Source: Pseudomonadota bacterium
GTDB lineage: Bacteria; Pseudomonadota; Gammaproteobacteria; Burkholderiales; Thiobacillaceae
Direction of reading: 5' to 3'
Length of the DNA: 48,235 nucleotides
Assembly (NCBI GenBank): GCA_021847835.1
Contig: JAJZPR010000009.1
Span: 1-48,235 of the forward strand
Program-made: the position numbers and the translations under genes
In this document: in pieces, positions 7,093 to 15,730 of the stretch
How the letters are laid out: every line of letters begins with the position of its first letter
How positions within the stretch are numbered: position 1 is the first letter of the stretch
The notes under the pieces: generated by a model
Told to the model about the DNA's origin: nothing
The model's database searches: none
Seen by the model: the letters and a program-made list of their open reading frames with translations, nothing else

Positions 7093-8571
7093 ATGTACCG
7101 TGAAGCCACAAAGGGACGCCTATTCAAGCACTTCGCCTTCAATGCGGCTATATATGGCGCCAGCCTTGGCCTGGTCCGATTTGGCTGGGTATTGCTGCTG
7201 CCGTTCTATTGGCAAAAACTGACTCCTGCGGATTATGGCATTATTGGCATAGCGCAGCTCGTTCAAGTGGTATTGGGGCCGATTCTGAGCATTGGGTTGC
7301 ACGATGCCGTTCAGCGGTTTTTTCATGAATGGAATGATGACGAACGCCCCCGCTATGTGGCGGCGTTGTGGGCGGTTTCTCTGGTTTTTAGTATTGTCAT
7401 TTGTGCGTTGCTGAATTGGGCTGGCCCTTGGTTATTTGAGCAACTGTTCAGTCAGGTTCCGTTCGATCCGTATTTGCAGATCACCCTGTGGGCGGCATTC
7501 TTTACAAACTTGAGTGCATTTCCGCTTGCCATCCTCCGGAGCCGAGAACGGCTAAAGGCGTTCTCGGTGATCACAATACTTGCTTTTCTGAGCCAGGCAA
7601 CACTGACGCTTTATTTTGTGCTCGGCTTGGACATGGGCGCCCATGGCTATCTGCTCGGTGTTCTTTTGAGCGCAATTTTGATGGGAGGGTGTTATGCATT
7701 CCTCATGCTGCGCGAATGTCATTTCAAATTTTCGATGCAACACATTTCTCAGCCGCTAAGGTATAGTCTGCCCACAGTGCCGGTTGCCATATTGGACGGA
7801 ACCGCAAGTTTGTTTGACCGTTTTTTTTTAGACAAACATGTCCCTCTTGCTCAGATCGGACTCTATAACTTGGGCAATCAGTTTGGGTCGGCATTCAATT
7901 TCTTCAATCAAACCCTGAAAACTTCATGGCTGCCATTTCTGTACCGCGTTGTTTCGGAGCGGGAAGATGGTCCGGAGGTTTTGTCCAAGTATGCTGTTTA
8001 TTACCTTGCATTGCTGGTTGTACCTGCCCTAGCCGTTTCACTACTCTCCGAGGAGTTGATTAAGTTGATGGGAGACCCGCGATACTATGGTGTCTATACT
8101 TACGTTCCCGGTTTTGTGTTGATTTACTACATACAGTCCGTCGCAGCCGCCATGGGGCGTGGTATGGATTTGGCAAAGAAAACCCATCTATGGCCTGCCG
8201 TTCCGATCAGTGCCATTGTCGTCAGTCTTTTTGGATTGTCGATTCTTGTACCTTCCTACGGCCTTTGGGGTGCCATCGCCGCGCTGATTGTCGCAGCTCT
8301 GGTGCGCGTGACCGTTCAAGTTTGGTTGTCGGTAAGGTATTACCCACGTCCTTTGCGCTTGGGGCAGTTATCCATTATCTGGCTGGTCGGGATGTTATTT
8401 TTCGGTATGGGTTTTGCGCTTGATGGCATTCCCTGGTGGGTTGAGCTAATGGCAAAATTAGTCCTCATAGCCGTGGCCATCGTGATTATCGGGCGCCTCG
8501 CAATTGGGCGGGCTGGATTTGCCAATGTGCTCGGCCTTCTGCGGAATTCGCTTCGAATAAAAGGGGGATGA
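7093..8571 (+). CDS. Wzx-type polysaccharide flippase (MATE/MOP superfamily)
   Basis: About 492 residues with some 12-14 predicted membrane segments. The start (FNAAIYGASLGLVRFGWVLL), the amphipathic QRFFHEW loop after the second helix and the long hydrophobic repeats fit the oligosaccharide flippases that move undecaprenyl-linked repeat units across the inner membrane. ATG 7093 is 8 bp past the sulfotransferase stop; a TTG at 7075 would add six residues and overlap that gene. A run of nine T (7821-7829) lies within the reading frame and could slip. With the polymerase at 15731 this indicates a Wzx/Wzy-dependent pathway rather than an ABC transporter; no wzm/wzt pair is visible. Confidence 0.85.
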   Translation: MYREATKGRLFKHFAFNAAIYGASLGLVRFGWVLLLPFYWQKLTPADYGIIGIAQLVQVVLGPILSIGLHDAVQRFFHEWNDDERPRYVAALWAVSLVFSIVICALLNWAGPWLFEQLFSQVPFDPYLQITLWAAFFTNLSAFPLAILRSRERLKAFSVITILAFLSQATLTLYFVLGLDMGAHGYLLGVLLSAILMGGCYAFLMLRECHFKFSMQHISQPLRYSLPTVPVAILDGTASLFDRFFLDKHVPLAQIGLYNLGNQFGSAFNFFNQTLKTSWLPFLYRVVSEREDGPEVLSKYAVYYLALLVVPALAVSLLSEELIKLMGDPRYYGVYTYVPGFVLIYYIQSVAAAMGRGMDLAKKTHLWPAVPISAIVVSLFGLSILVPSYGLWGAIAALIVAALVRVTVQVWLSVRYYPRPLRLGQLSIIWLVGMLFFGMGFALDGIPWWVELMAKLVLIAVAIVIIGRLAIGRAGFANVLGLLRNSLRIKGG

Positions 8572-8572
8572 G

Positions 8573-9457
8573 ATGTTACCTGCAGGATTATGGAAACCCT
8601 GGGAGCCGCGCTCATACTTTCCTGTATTTTCACACGCGCGCAATCTGGTGGACTTCGTGGTTCAGTCTGACTTCAAGCCCAGCCTGCGTGATTGGGCGCG
8701 TCCCGCCAACGACTGGCTGAAGAAGCGCAAAACCTTGCGGGGAGTAACCCGTACTTATCTCAACATGGCTCTCCAACGCCCCATTGATCTGCGCGGTGTG
8801 TTTATCACCCGTCAGGGTGAATTTGTCCATTCCTGGGAATTGCGGCGAGGCCTGCGGGTGGGGGATTTCCATGTGGCGGATATTAATACTCTGCTTTCTT
8901 CAGTAGGCAAACCACTGGTGGACGGCGTTTTCATACTCGTGGCAAGCAGGGGGCGGCCGGACTTATGGGACTCCTCACCTGGCAGTGCAACGGCCAGATA
9001 TGTGGGGGGAAATTTCGTCGCCGGCTATCGCACGGGTTTTTTTGCAAGAACCATCAACCCGGCCCATGGCAAGAAACATTTCGGGTTTACGGGAATTAAT
9101 CCACAGGTACTATTAAAAGACGGGCTGCAAGCATCGGTCATGCTCATCAACCACTCCTCCGATCCCGCTTACGATCAGACTGTGACTCCCCGTATCCGGC
9201 TGTATCGGGCGCCGGATGAATATCTGGAAACCGAGTTCGGGCGGATTGCTCCCCATGGGGTTTTGGAGCGTTCCGTGATGGAACTTTTTCCTTCGGCGCA
9301 GGATTTTTTGGCGAAGAATGGCGGCCGTGGTTTGACTGTGGCGACAGCCACTGGTGTATCGCTAGCTTCTATTCACATTATGCGCAATACCGCGAGCGGT
9401 AGCATGGGTATGGATCATTCCCGTCCGGCATACACGAACGTGGTTGATTACCTGTAG
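8573..9457 (+). CDS. Unrecognised polysaccharide-locus protein A
   Basis: A 294-residue soluble protein with no family I can name. It has no signal peptide or membrane segment. The first ~70 residues are basic and tryptophan-rich; the remainder looks beta-rich, with alternating hydrophobic stretches, VMLINHSSDP, a proline/glycine turn IAPHGVLERSVMELFP and a C-terminal GMDHSRPAYTN. ATG 8573 follows the flippase stop directly, and the AAGGGGGATGAG at the flippase 3' end can serve as ribosome site. The next gene begins on the base after its stop (TAGATG). Its second half shows the same order of motifs as the following protein, so the two may be diverged paralogues acting together. It could be an accessory or regulatory factor of glycan assembly; this is inference. 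Confidence 0.75.
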   Translation: MLPAGLWKPWEPRSYFPVFSHARNLVDFVVQSDFKPSLRDWARPANDWLKKRKTLRGVTRTYLNMALQRPIDLRGVFITRQGEFVHSWELRRGLRVGDFHVADINTLLSSVGKPLVDGVFILVASRGRPDLWDSSPGSATARYVGGNFVAGYRTGFFARTINPAHGKKHFGFTGINPQVLLKDGLQASVMLINHSSDPAYDQTVTPRIRLYRAPDEYLETEFGRIAPHGVLERSVMELFPSAQDFLAKNGGRGLTVATATGVSLASIHIMRNTASGSMGMDHSRPAYTNVVDYL

Positions 9458-10237
9458 ATGGCCATGATGAAAAAATCTCTTCTTGAACTGCGTGCCGAAC
9501 ATCCGGGGTTCGATCTCCCTTGCCAGTACCGCATCGGCCGCTCTCTGGGAAATTCTTACATTTGTTTCCAAAATTTCTACTCCCAGGTGTTGCCAAATGA
9601 GGAAACGCCAGTTGACCTGCATCTTTGCCTGTTCAACGAGGAAGGAGAGCAGCTTGAGCATGCCTGCATCTCAGTTCCCACGGCCGGTTTTGCACAAGTC
9701 GATGTTGCTGCGCTAGGTATCCAGGAGCCCGGTTTGGCGGCGGTTATGGCAGTGCCTAAGTTCGATTTGGCAGGCTTGAGTAAAGGACGCTTCAGGCTAA
9801 AGAACAACAAGGGGACTGGCTACTATATCGTCTGGCAAGGGAGGGATGGCCAAGTCGATACCATGCACGAGTGGGTAGCGGTTACGGAAGCAACGTTGCC
9901 TAAGCGAAGCCTGTATGCGGTCTACAGTGCGGACGATGGTGTACTTGTTCGCCATGGAGTTGTATTAATCAATCCCTTGCTGGGGAAGGGGGTCGAAACG
10001 GCCCCGCTTTTGACTGTTCAGACATCGGGCCGAAAACTATTGGGGCAGGCCCGGGTGGAAGTTATCCCGTCATTGGGATCTCGCATGCTTTATCTGGACG
10101 AACTGTTTTCGGACTTCACCGCTTGGCTGGATACGCATCGTCATCTGTGCGTGGGCTTTCATGGCGCTAACTTGGCCGAGCCTCTGACAGTAGAGTTACA
10201 TGCAGCGGGCGACTTCCACATCCACCATATCAATTGA
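9458..10237 (+). CDS. Unrecognised polysaccharide-locus protein B
   Basis: A 259-residue protein, also without signal peptide or membrane helix and with no recognised family. It looks beta-rich. The stretch HGVVLINPLLG, TAPLLTVQT, VEVIPSLGSRMLYLDELFS and a histidine-rich end (FHIHHIN) parallels the motif order LINHSSDP / TPRIRLYR / IAPHGVLERSVMELF / MDHSRP of the preceding protein. The start could be ATG 9458, 9464 or 9467, all within ten bases of the upstream stop; none has an obvious ribosome site, so coupled translation is likely. The GT-B-like gene follows 2 bp later. A non-catalytic or carbohydrate-binding role is conceivable but not shown. Confidence 0.75.
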   Translation: MAMMKKSLLELRAEHPGFDLPCQYRIGRSLGNSYICFQNFYSQVLPNEETPVDLHLCLFNEEGEQLEHACISVPTAGFAQVDVAALGIQEPGLAAVMAVPKFDLAGLSKGRFRLKNNKGTGYYIVWQGRDGQVDTMHEWVAVTEATLPKRSLYAVYSADDGVLVRHGVVLINPLLGKGVETAPLLTVQTSGRKLLGQARVEVIPSLGSRMLYLDELFSDFTAWLDTHRHLCVGFHGANLAEPLTVELHAAGDFHIHHIN

Positions 10238-10239
10238 AG

Positions 10240-11631
10240 ATGGGTGGCAGCAGGATTGCCATACTGCTCGACAATCCCAAACGCGATGGACGGGGTGTCG
10301 CTTTGCTGGCCTACGAACTACAAAAGCGGGGAGCATGTGCCTACGTGGTGCCTATGTACCAGCAGGGCATAGACTTGCCGCTAATCGCACCTGATTGGGT
10401 GGTGGTCAATTACGCCAGGCTTAACAATAAGCCCCTGCTTGAGGCTTACCGCGCCTTGGGCGCGCGCGTTGCCGTGATGGATACGGAGGGCGGGATACTC
10501 TCGGAAAGCGGCCTCGATTCCCCGGACAATTGGGCACGGACGTTCAAGGATAGCGGGTTGTCCAGTTGCGTTGACCATTATTTTTTTTGGGGCGAACGGG
10601 TGCGCGATGCCTTCGCACAGCATAGCGGAATCCCACTTGACCAGCTCACGGTGACGGGTTGTCCGCGTTACGATCTCTGTGCGCCCAAATGGCGGGGCAT
10701 GATGGACTATAAGCGCGAAGGTTACGTGCTGGTCAATACCAATTTTTCCGCCATTAATCCCGCTTTCACCGATTCGGATGCTTCGGAGATGGCGATTTTC
10801 GAGCAACTCGGGTGGGGTGCGGATTATGTCCAGGCGCTCTTTGGAGAACTCCGAGCAGTCTTCCCGCGCTATCTCGATGCTGTTGCCGAGCTTGCGGCCA
10901 GTCAACCCGGCCGTTGCTTCCTGGTGCGGCCGCACCCCTTCGAAGACGCCACGCTCTACGAAAAACGTTTCAAGGGGCTGGATAATGTGATGGTGGATGG
11001 CGAGGGGGATGTGCTAAATGTGATAGCCCATGCCGATTGCGTTCTGCATCTGAACTGCGGCTCGGCGGTGGAAACTGTGCTGCTGGGCAAGATTCCCATT
11101 TCCATGGAATTCCTCAACACCGGGACCATGCGCCGTCATGCGTCACTACCCTCGCAGTTGAGTTGTTTGGCTACCAGCATGGAGGATCTGAGCCTGCTGG
11201 TACGGGATGCTGCATTACGCACCGCCCGATTTGATGCTGATTCCGCACGGGCTCGCATCGAACCTTGGTTCCATTCCATTGATGGTTGCGCCAGTGCCCG
11301 TGTTGCCGAAATTCTGGCGGCAGCCAAAAGCACACGTGCCCAATCGAAACGATCACTCACCATATCACTTCGCGGCGGCTGGCCGCAGCCAAGCTTGGGA
11401 CAGCTCATGCAGGGCTTGGCAAGCCAGATATTCGGCTCCTTGGGGGTGGCAAGGCTGCGCAGCCTTGCCCGTCCCGGCCGGCGCGATAAAAGCCTGGCGT
11501 CAAACCAACTGCTTGGCATGTTACAAGGCTTGGCTGCCTGTGAGGGGAACCCCATGAAGTTCCGGGTCCGGCACGCATGCCATCCCCATACCGGCCTTCC
11601 CTTGGCCAGCCTCCATCTTGAATGCGCATGA
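10240..11631 (+). CDS. Surface-carbohydrate biosynthesis protein, GT-B-like glycosyltransferase
   Basis: About 463 residues with a two-domain layout similar to the "surface carbohydrate biosynthesis" and capsule-synthesis families. Visible elements are IAILLDNPKRDGRGVALLA at the N-terminus, MDTEGG, a linker HYFFWGERVRDAF, the active-site-like RPHPFED and the C-terminal nucleotide-binding block NCGSAVETVLLGKIPISMEF. The pattern of a glutamate-containing end helix is that of GT-B transferases using activated sugars. ATG 10240 lies 2 bp after the preceding stop; a TTG at 10234 is less likely. A T8 run (10581-10588) sits inside the frame. The end overlaps the next gene. Donor and acceptor are unknown. 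Confidence 0.75.
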   Translation: MGGSRIAILLDNPKRDGRGVALLAYELQKRGACAYVVPMYQQGIDLPLIAPDWVVVNYARLNNKPLLEAYRALGARVAVMDTEGGILSESGLDSPDNWARTFKDSGLSSCVDHYFFWGERVRDAFAQHSGIPLDQLTVTGCPRYDLCAPKWRGMMDYKREGYVLVNTNFSAINPAFTDSDASEMAIFEQLGWGADYVQALFGELRAVFPRYLDAVAELAASQPGRCFLVRPHPFEDATLYEKRFKGLDNVMVDGEGDVLNVIAHADCVLHLNCGSAVETVLLGKIPISMEFLNTGTMRRHASLPSQLSCLATSMEDLSLLVRDAALRTARFDADSARARIEPWFHSIDGCASARVAEILAAAKSTRAQSKRSLTISLRGGWPQPSLGQLMQGLASQIFGSLGVARLRSLARPGRRDKSLASNQLLGMLQGLAACEGNPMKFRVRHACHPHTGLPLASLHLECA

Positions 11632-13007
11632 ATACCCAAAGCTCCCCGACCCTGCTGTTCGTCAGCCTCGCCATGAACCAGACGGTCTTCTTCAAGGCGG
11701 TCGGCGACGAGATGGAGAAACGTGGCTTCGGCGTGGCTTATGCAAGCTTTCATGAGCGCAGCCATGAGTGGCTGACGGCCCAGGGGGCACACTCCTACAA
11801 TCCCTTCGCCTTGCAACCGGACGACCCGGATGCCGTGGAACTCGACCGCTTCGATGTGCGGAGCGCGAACCTGCTGCTCAGCCATGAGAAGGCGGCCTAT
11901 GAAGTATTCGACAGCACCCGCCTGCTGCGCAAGTTCAAGGGGCATTTGCATGCCATGGCGGCCATATTCGACGAAATTGCCGTACGGAGCCTTGGGCCCG
12001 TCTATCTTGTGCAGGAACTGGGGGGATTCCTCTCGGTGCTCGCGGCCTATCATGCCGCGCGGGCACGGGGCATCGACAATCTATTTATCGAGCCTTCGTT
12101 TTTCCGTGGCAGGGTGTTTTTCGAGCGGAACAGCTTCGTGGCGCCGACGGTGCCTGGCCCCCTAAGCGGCTCGGTATCGGAAGCGGTGCGCGCCGTCCTG
12201 GATCAGGTGAAGGCTGCACGGCAGACGGTTATCCCGGCCAAGGACAGGCATCATTATCGCGGCGCCTCCAATAAGCTTCTGGATTCGCGCAATATGCGCC
12301 GTTTCGCGCAGAAACTGGCGGACAAGTACTTGTTGCGGAAACACGAGGAATTCCAGCACGTAGGCGGCCATGTTCGCCGCCACCTGCGCATGTTCTTCAA
12401 TCATCTGCGTCTGAAAACCCACTACAGGCCGCTGCCTGAGGGGGGGCGGCTGATCTACTATCCCCTGCATGTGCCGGCGGACTTCGCCCTGACCATACGT
12501 TCGCCCGAGTTTCTGGATCAGTATGCGCTCATTGATTATCTCTGCCGCTCGGCACCCTTGGGCTATAAGGTGGCGGTGAAGGAGCATCCCGCCCTGATCG
12601 GTGCGGTCTCCCCGGCGCGCATGGGCGATCTTCTCGCCCGGAATGACAACCTGCTGCTGCTTGATCCCGGCTACAACAATTACGAGGTGCTCGGCCGCGC
12701 CGAAGCGGTGGTGACGGTGAACTCCAAGTCTGGGGCGGAAGCGCTACTCCTGGGCAAGTCGGTCGTGGTGCTTGGAGACGCCTTCTATCGTCCCTGCCGC
12801 CTGGTGCATGCCGTGGATCGCCTTGGCGATCTGCCCACCGTTTTGGCTGCCCTGGCATCGCGCCGCGAAGGGCCGGATGCGGCGGGGGTGGAAGCCTATT
12901 TCCAGGATATCTGGGACAGGTCCTTTCCGGGCGAGCTCTACGATATGGCGCCGGACAATGTTCAGCGCTTTGCCGAATCCCTTGTGCAGAGCCTGGTGCA
13001 AGACTGA
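11628..13007 (+). CDS. Capsule-synthesis-like (KpsC/KpsS-related) glycosyltransferase
   Basis: About 459 residues with the C-terminal signature VKEHPALIG and VVTVNSKSGAEALLLGKSVV, followed by LGDAFYR. This is the hallmark of the capsule polysaccharide biosynthesis family that includes the Kdo transferases KpsC and KpsS. It most probably transfers a sugar (possibly a keto-sugar acid) in the cytoplasm; the presence of a nonulosonic pathway in the same operon fits but does not prove this. ATG 11628 makes a four-base ATGA overlap with the upstream stop; ATG 11622 would add two residues. Two GT-B-like genes in tandem suggest successive steps. The next gene starts 2 bp after the stop. Confidence 0.8.
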   Translation: MNTQSSPTLLFVSLAMNQTVFFKAVGDEMEKRGFGVAYASFHERSHEWLTAQGAHSYNPFALQPDDPDAVELDRFDVRSANLLLSHEKAAYEVFDSTRLLRKFKGHLHAMAAIFDEIAVRSLGPVYLVQELGGFLSVLAAYHAARARGIDNLFIEPSFFRGRVFFERNSFVAPTVPGPLSGSVSEAVRAVLDQVKAARQTVIPAKDRHHYRGASNKLLDSRNMRRFAQKLADKYLLRKHEEFQHVGGHVRRHLRMFFNHLRLKTHYRPLPEGGRLIYYPLHVPADFALTIRSPEFLDQYALIDYLCRSAPLGYKVAVKEHPALIGAVSPARMGDLLARNDNLLLLDPGYNNYEVLGRAEAVVTVNSKSGAEALLLGKSVVVLGDAFYRPCRLVHAVDRLGDLPTVLAALASRREGPDAAGVEAYFQDIWDRSFPGELYDMAPDNVQRFAESLVQSLVQD

Positions 13008-13009
13008 TC

Positions 13010-15682
13010 ATGACCCTGCTGCGAAGCCCGCCGGCAATCATCGCCCTCTATTACGCCGTCGCACTGCTCGCCGGCGTCGGGGGGATGCCGCCATTGGGCG
13101 CCACGGTATTGTCGGCACCCCTATTCGTCCTGCTGCCGACTGGGCTTGGCCTGTTCCTGCTGGGAGCCATCGCTGCTCGGGTACCCCAGCCGCTTGGCCG
13201 TATGCAGGTTTTGCTTCTGGCCTATTTGATTGGTGCCGCTATTCTGGTCCAAGTATATGTCTTAGCGGAGCGGTTCGGCCTGCTTGCAGAAAATGCGGGT
13301 AGCATTTTTATTGTCATCTATGCCTTGTCTTTATCGGGATTTGTGCGGTTCCGTTCTATGCTGGCGCTCGATGCGGCTGCCCGTAAGGCAATATGGCTTT
13401 TCGCTCTCATGGCACTGCCTATCCTGGCTTTTCGATACCTGACCCAGATAGGGAATTTGGCCGATTTTCCCGTCTTTGACCTGTTCCAGCGCGTGCATTT
13501 CCACAAGGGGGCTTTGGAATTCGCCCGCTTCGATATGCTCAACCCCTTTGTGGCCGATTCCTATATCCCATTTCAGCAGGTACATCTCGGCCTGCTCGCG
13601 AAATATTTCGGTTTCGATCCTTTGCTGGGCGAATGGGTGCTCCCTTTCGTGACAGAACCTCTCAGGTTCGCTAGCTACTACGTGGTCGTCATGCGCCTGA
13701 ACACGACGCCCGCCAGCAGAATGCTTGGCTTGGGTTTGTGTCTGGTCTGGGCTTCCAGCCACAACCCGACCAACGGTGAGATAGTTGTCATCGCAGTCTT
13801 GCTGCTCATTTCTTTGCTGGTGCCAACCGGTTCGAGGAATCGTGGTTGGCCGGGAATTTTGGGAACGGTGGTGTTCCTGCTACTGGTTGTGGCGGCATCG
13901 ACGTGGCTATATGGCCAACCCGAGCACGTCATGCATCAAGCGCGTCTTGTGGTCATGGCGGGCTCGAAGTGGTTATATGGCCAATCGCTATGGATTCCTT
14001 TGCTCGTGCCGCTACTGGCGATACCGGTCGTTTGGCGCTGGGCAAACGCCAACCGCCCATTGGCGGGGTTGTTGGCCGGCGCTATCGCCATCATCATTCT
14101 CCTGCCTTTCCATCGGGCATCTTTGATGCTGGTGGTATTGGTGCTCGTAACGATACTGGTGCTGGCCTTGGTGGGGCGCATTCTGCACAGCGAAAAAGGT
14201 GAGAAGTGGTCTAGAGGGATGCTGGCCTTATCGGTTTCGCTCGCAGTGCTCGCGGCAGTGATGTCGGGAATCATCTTGTTCGAAATTAACCTTGGAAGGC
14301 ATGATGAATTCGGCCTGTGGCCCGTATTCGATGCTGTCATGCGAGTCATCCTGGGCAAGGATATATATGATGAGGATGTCTTTTCCGGCCTTGGCGGAAA
14401 GACCGCACTCTTTGAGTTGGGCCGCAGTATAAGCGTGCTGGCCGTGGGACTGGTTGCTTATTTCCTTGGCAGGCATTTCCTTGGACTCCTTGCTGGAAAT
14501 GCGGCAATTCCGGGGGGACACTTGCCGGAACGTTCAGAAAATCCAATGGTGCAGGACTATAAATCTGTGCTCGGCCTCCTCTTGGTGGCGCTGGTGTTCA
14601 TAGTCCTCATCCTCACAGGCTTCCCCTTCATCCATAGGGCGGCATTTCTCCCCGCTGTATTCATCAATGTCATTCTTGCTGAACTGGCGACCTCCTTTTT
14701 CCAGCGGCGTGGGCAAGGTCGCGAACGTAGCGCGTTCTACGGCTTTGGGGTTGCAGCAGGGTTTTTTATCCTCGTAATAGTCATTGCCAGTCATACAGCG
14801 CCATTCCAAGCCACCAAACCATACCTCAATGAAGTAAGCCCCGGGCTGGTTGGTCTTGGCGTGGCATTTGTTATTTTTGCGGGATTGCTTTGGGGACGCA
14901 AAGCATCGTCACACTATCGAATTTTGTTGCCGGCATTGATGCTGGGGACTGCTATGCTTGCCGAGAAAACCTTCGTGACCGCTTTTTTTAGGCCATATGC
15001 CTATAACCATGAAATTCCGGGGAACGGGCAGCCCATTTCGCATTTCGACGCGGAGGAACTGGCGATAGCCGACTATGTGGCCCGAACGGCGCCGCCAGAT
15101 GCGATATTGCTGTCTGATCCCTATACCTTGTCCCTCGTCAGGGCGCGCTCCGGATTGAACGGGGCAGTGACCTATTCCAACCTTGATACCTTGTCCGCAA
15201 AAAACAAGGAAGGACTGCTACGGGTCATGCGCCTCTTGGCTGAAGGTTCGGAAAGAGGGGTTGTATGTGGCGCGATTACCGAAATGCTTGTAGGGGGCTC
15301 GTCGCCGGAATTGAACTATGCGCTTCAGGCGCAAAGGCAAGGAGTGGTGCGCAAGACGCAGGAGACCGTCTACCAGAAAGCCTCGGCCGTCAAACAGACT
15401 CCTCCTTCCATCACGGCCGTTACTGATTTTTTTGCCACAACTGCCACCGCGAATGAGGATCGTGAATTCTTGCAATTGATAATGCGTGAGCATGGCTTAC
15501 CTATTCAAATAATCTGGTCCTCGCGGACCGACCGATGGCTCGCCTCGAGTGGTGAGGGCAGAAAACTATATTTCCCTACTTCGGAGTTTTTGTCTGAAGA
15601 TAGGAGGGTAGTTTTTCTCTCAAAATACGCCCCTGTTCGCACTTGGCCAAGGGCTGCGATTTTTCAACTGAATTGCCAGTGA
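13010..15682 (+). CDS. Large polytopic membrane protein, possible GT-C glycosyltransferase
   Basis: An 890-residue protein with roughly 15 or more hydrophobic helices over residues 1-660, then a soluble C-terminal domain of ~200 residues (ELAIADYVARTAPPDAILLS, SLVRARSGLNGAVTYSNL). The multi-helix body followed by a periplasmic-type domain is how GT-C enzymes using polyprenyl-phosphate sugars are built, and APPDAILLSDP is like the soluble domain of such proteins, but I do not recognise a named family. The nearly identical segments TWLYGQP and KWLYGQS (bases ~13900 and ~13967) are a local duplication between two helices. It begins 2 bp after the preceding stop. Alternatives are a sugar-modifying acyltransferase or a second polymerase. 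Confidence 0.7.
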   Translation: MTLLRSPPAIIALYYAVALLAGVGGMPPLGATVLSAPLFVLLPTGLGLFLLGAIAARVPQPLGRMQVLLLAYLIGAAILVQVYVLAERFGLLAENAGSIFIVIYALSLSGFVRFRSMLALDAAARKAIWLFALMALPILAFRYLTQIGNLADFPVFDLFQRVHFHKGALEFARFDMLNPFVADSYIPFQQVHLGLLAKYFGFDPLLGEWVLPFVTEPLRFASYYVVVMRLNTTPASRMLGLGLCLVWASSHNPTNGEIVVIAVLLLISLLVPTGSRNRGWPGILGTVVFLLLVVAASTWLYGQPEHVMHQARLVVMAGSKWLYGQSLWIPLLVPLLAIPVVWRWANANRPLAGLLAGAIAIIILLPFHRASLMLVVLVLVTILVLALVGRILHSEKGEKWSRGMLALSVSLAVLAAVMSGIILFEINLGRHDEFGLWPVFDAVMRVILGKDIYDEDVFSGLGGKTALFELGRSISVLAVGLVAYFLGRHFLGLLAGNAAIPGGHLPERSENPMVQDYKSVLGLLLVALVFIVLILTGFPFIHRAAFLPAVFINVILAELATSFFQRRGQGRERSAFYGFGVAAGFFILVIVIASHTAPFQATKPYLNEVSPGLVGLGVAFVIFAGLLWGRKASSHYRILLPALMLGTAMLAEKTFVTAFFRPYAYNHEIPGNGQPISHFDAEELAIADYVARTAPPDAILLSDPYTLSLVRARSGLNGAVTYSNLDTLSAKNKEGLLRVMRLLAEGSERGVVCGAITEMLVGGSSPELNYALQAQRQGVVRKTQETVYQKASAVKQTPPSITAVTDFFATTATANEDREFLQLIMREHGLPIQIIWSSRTDRWLASSGEGRKLYFPTSEFLSEDRRVVFLSKYAPVRTWPRAAIFQLNCQ

Positions 15683-15730
15683 ACGATGAGCCTTGGTATC
15701 TACCCTATTGTGGTTACTTGAAGGAAAATT

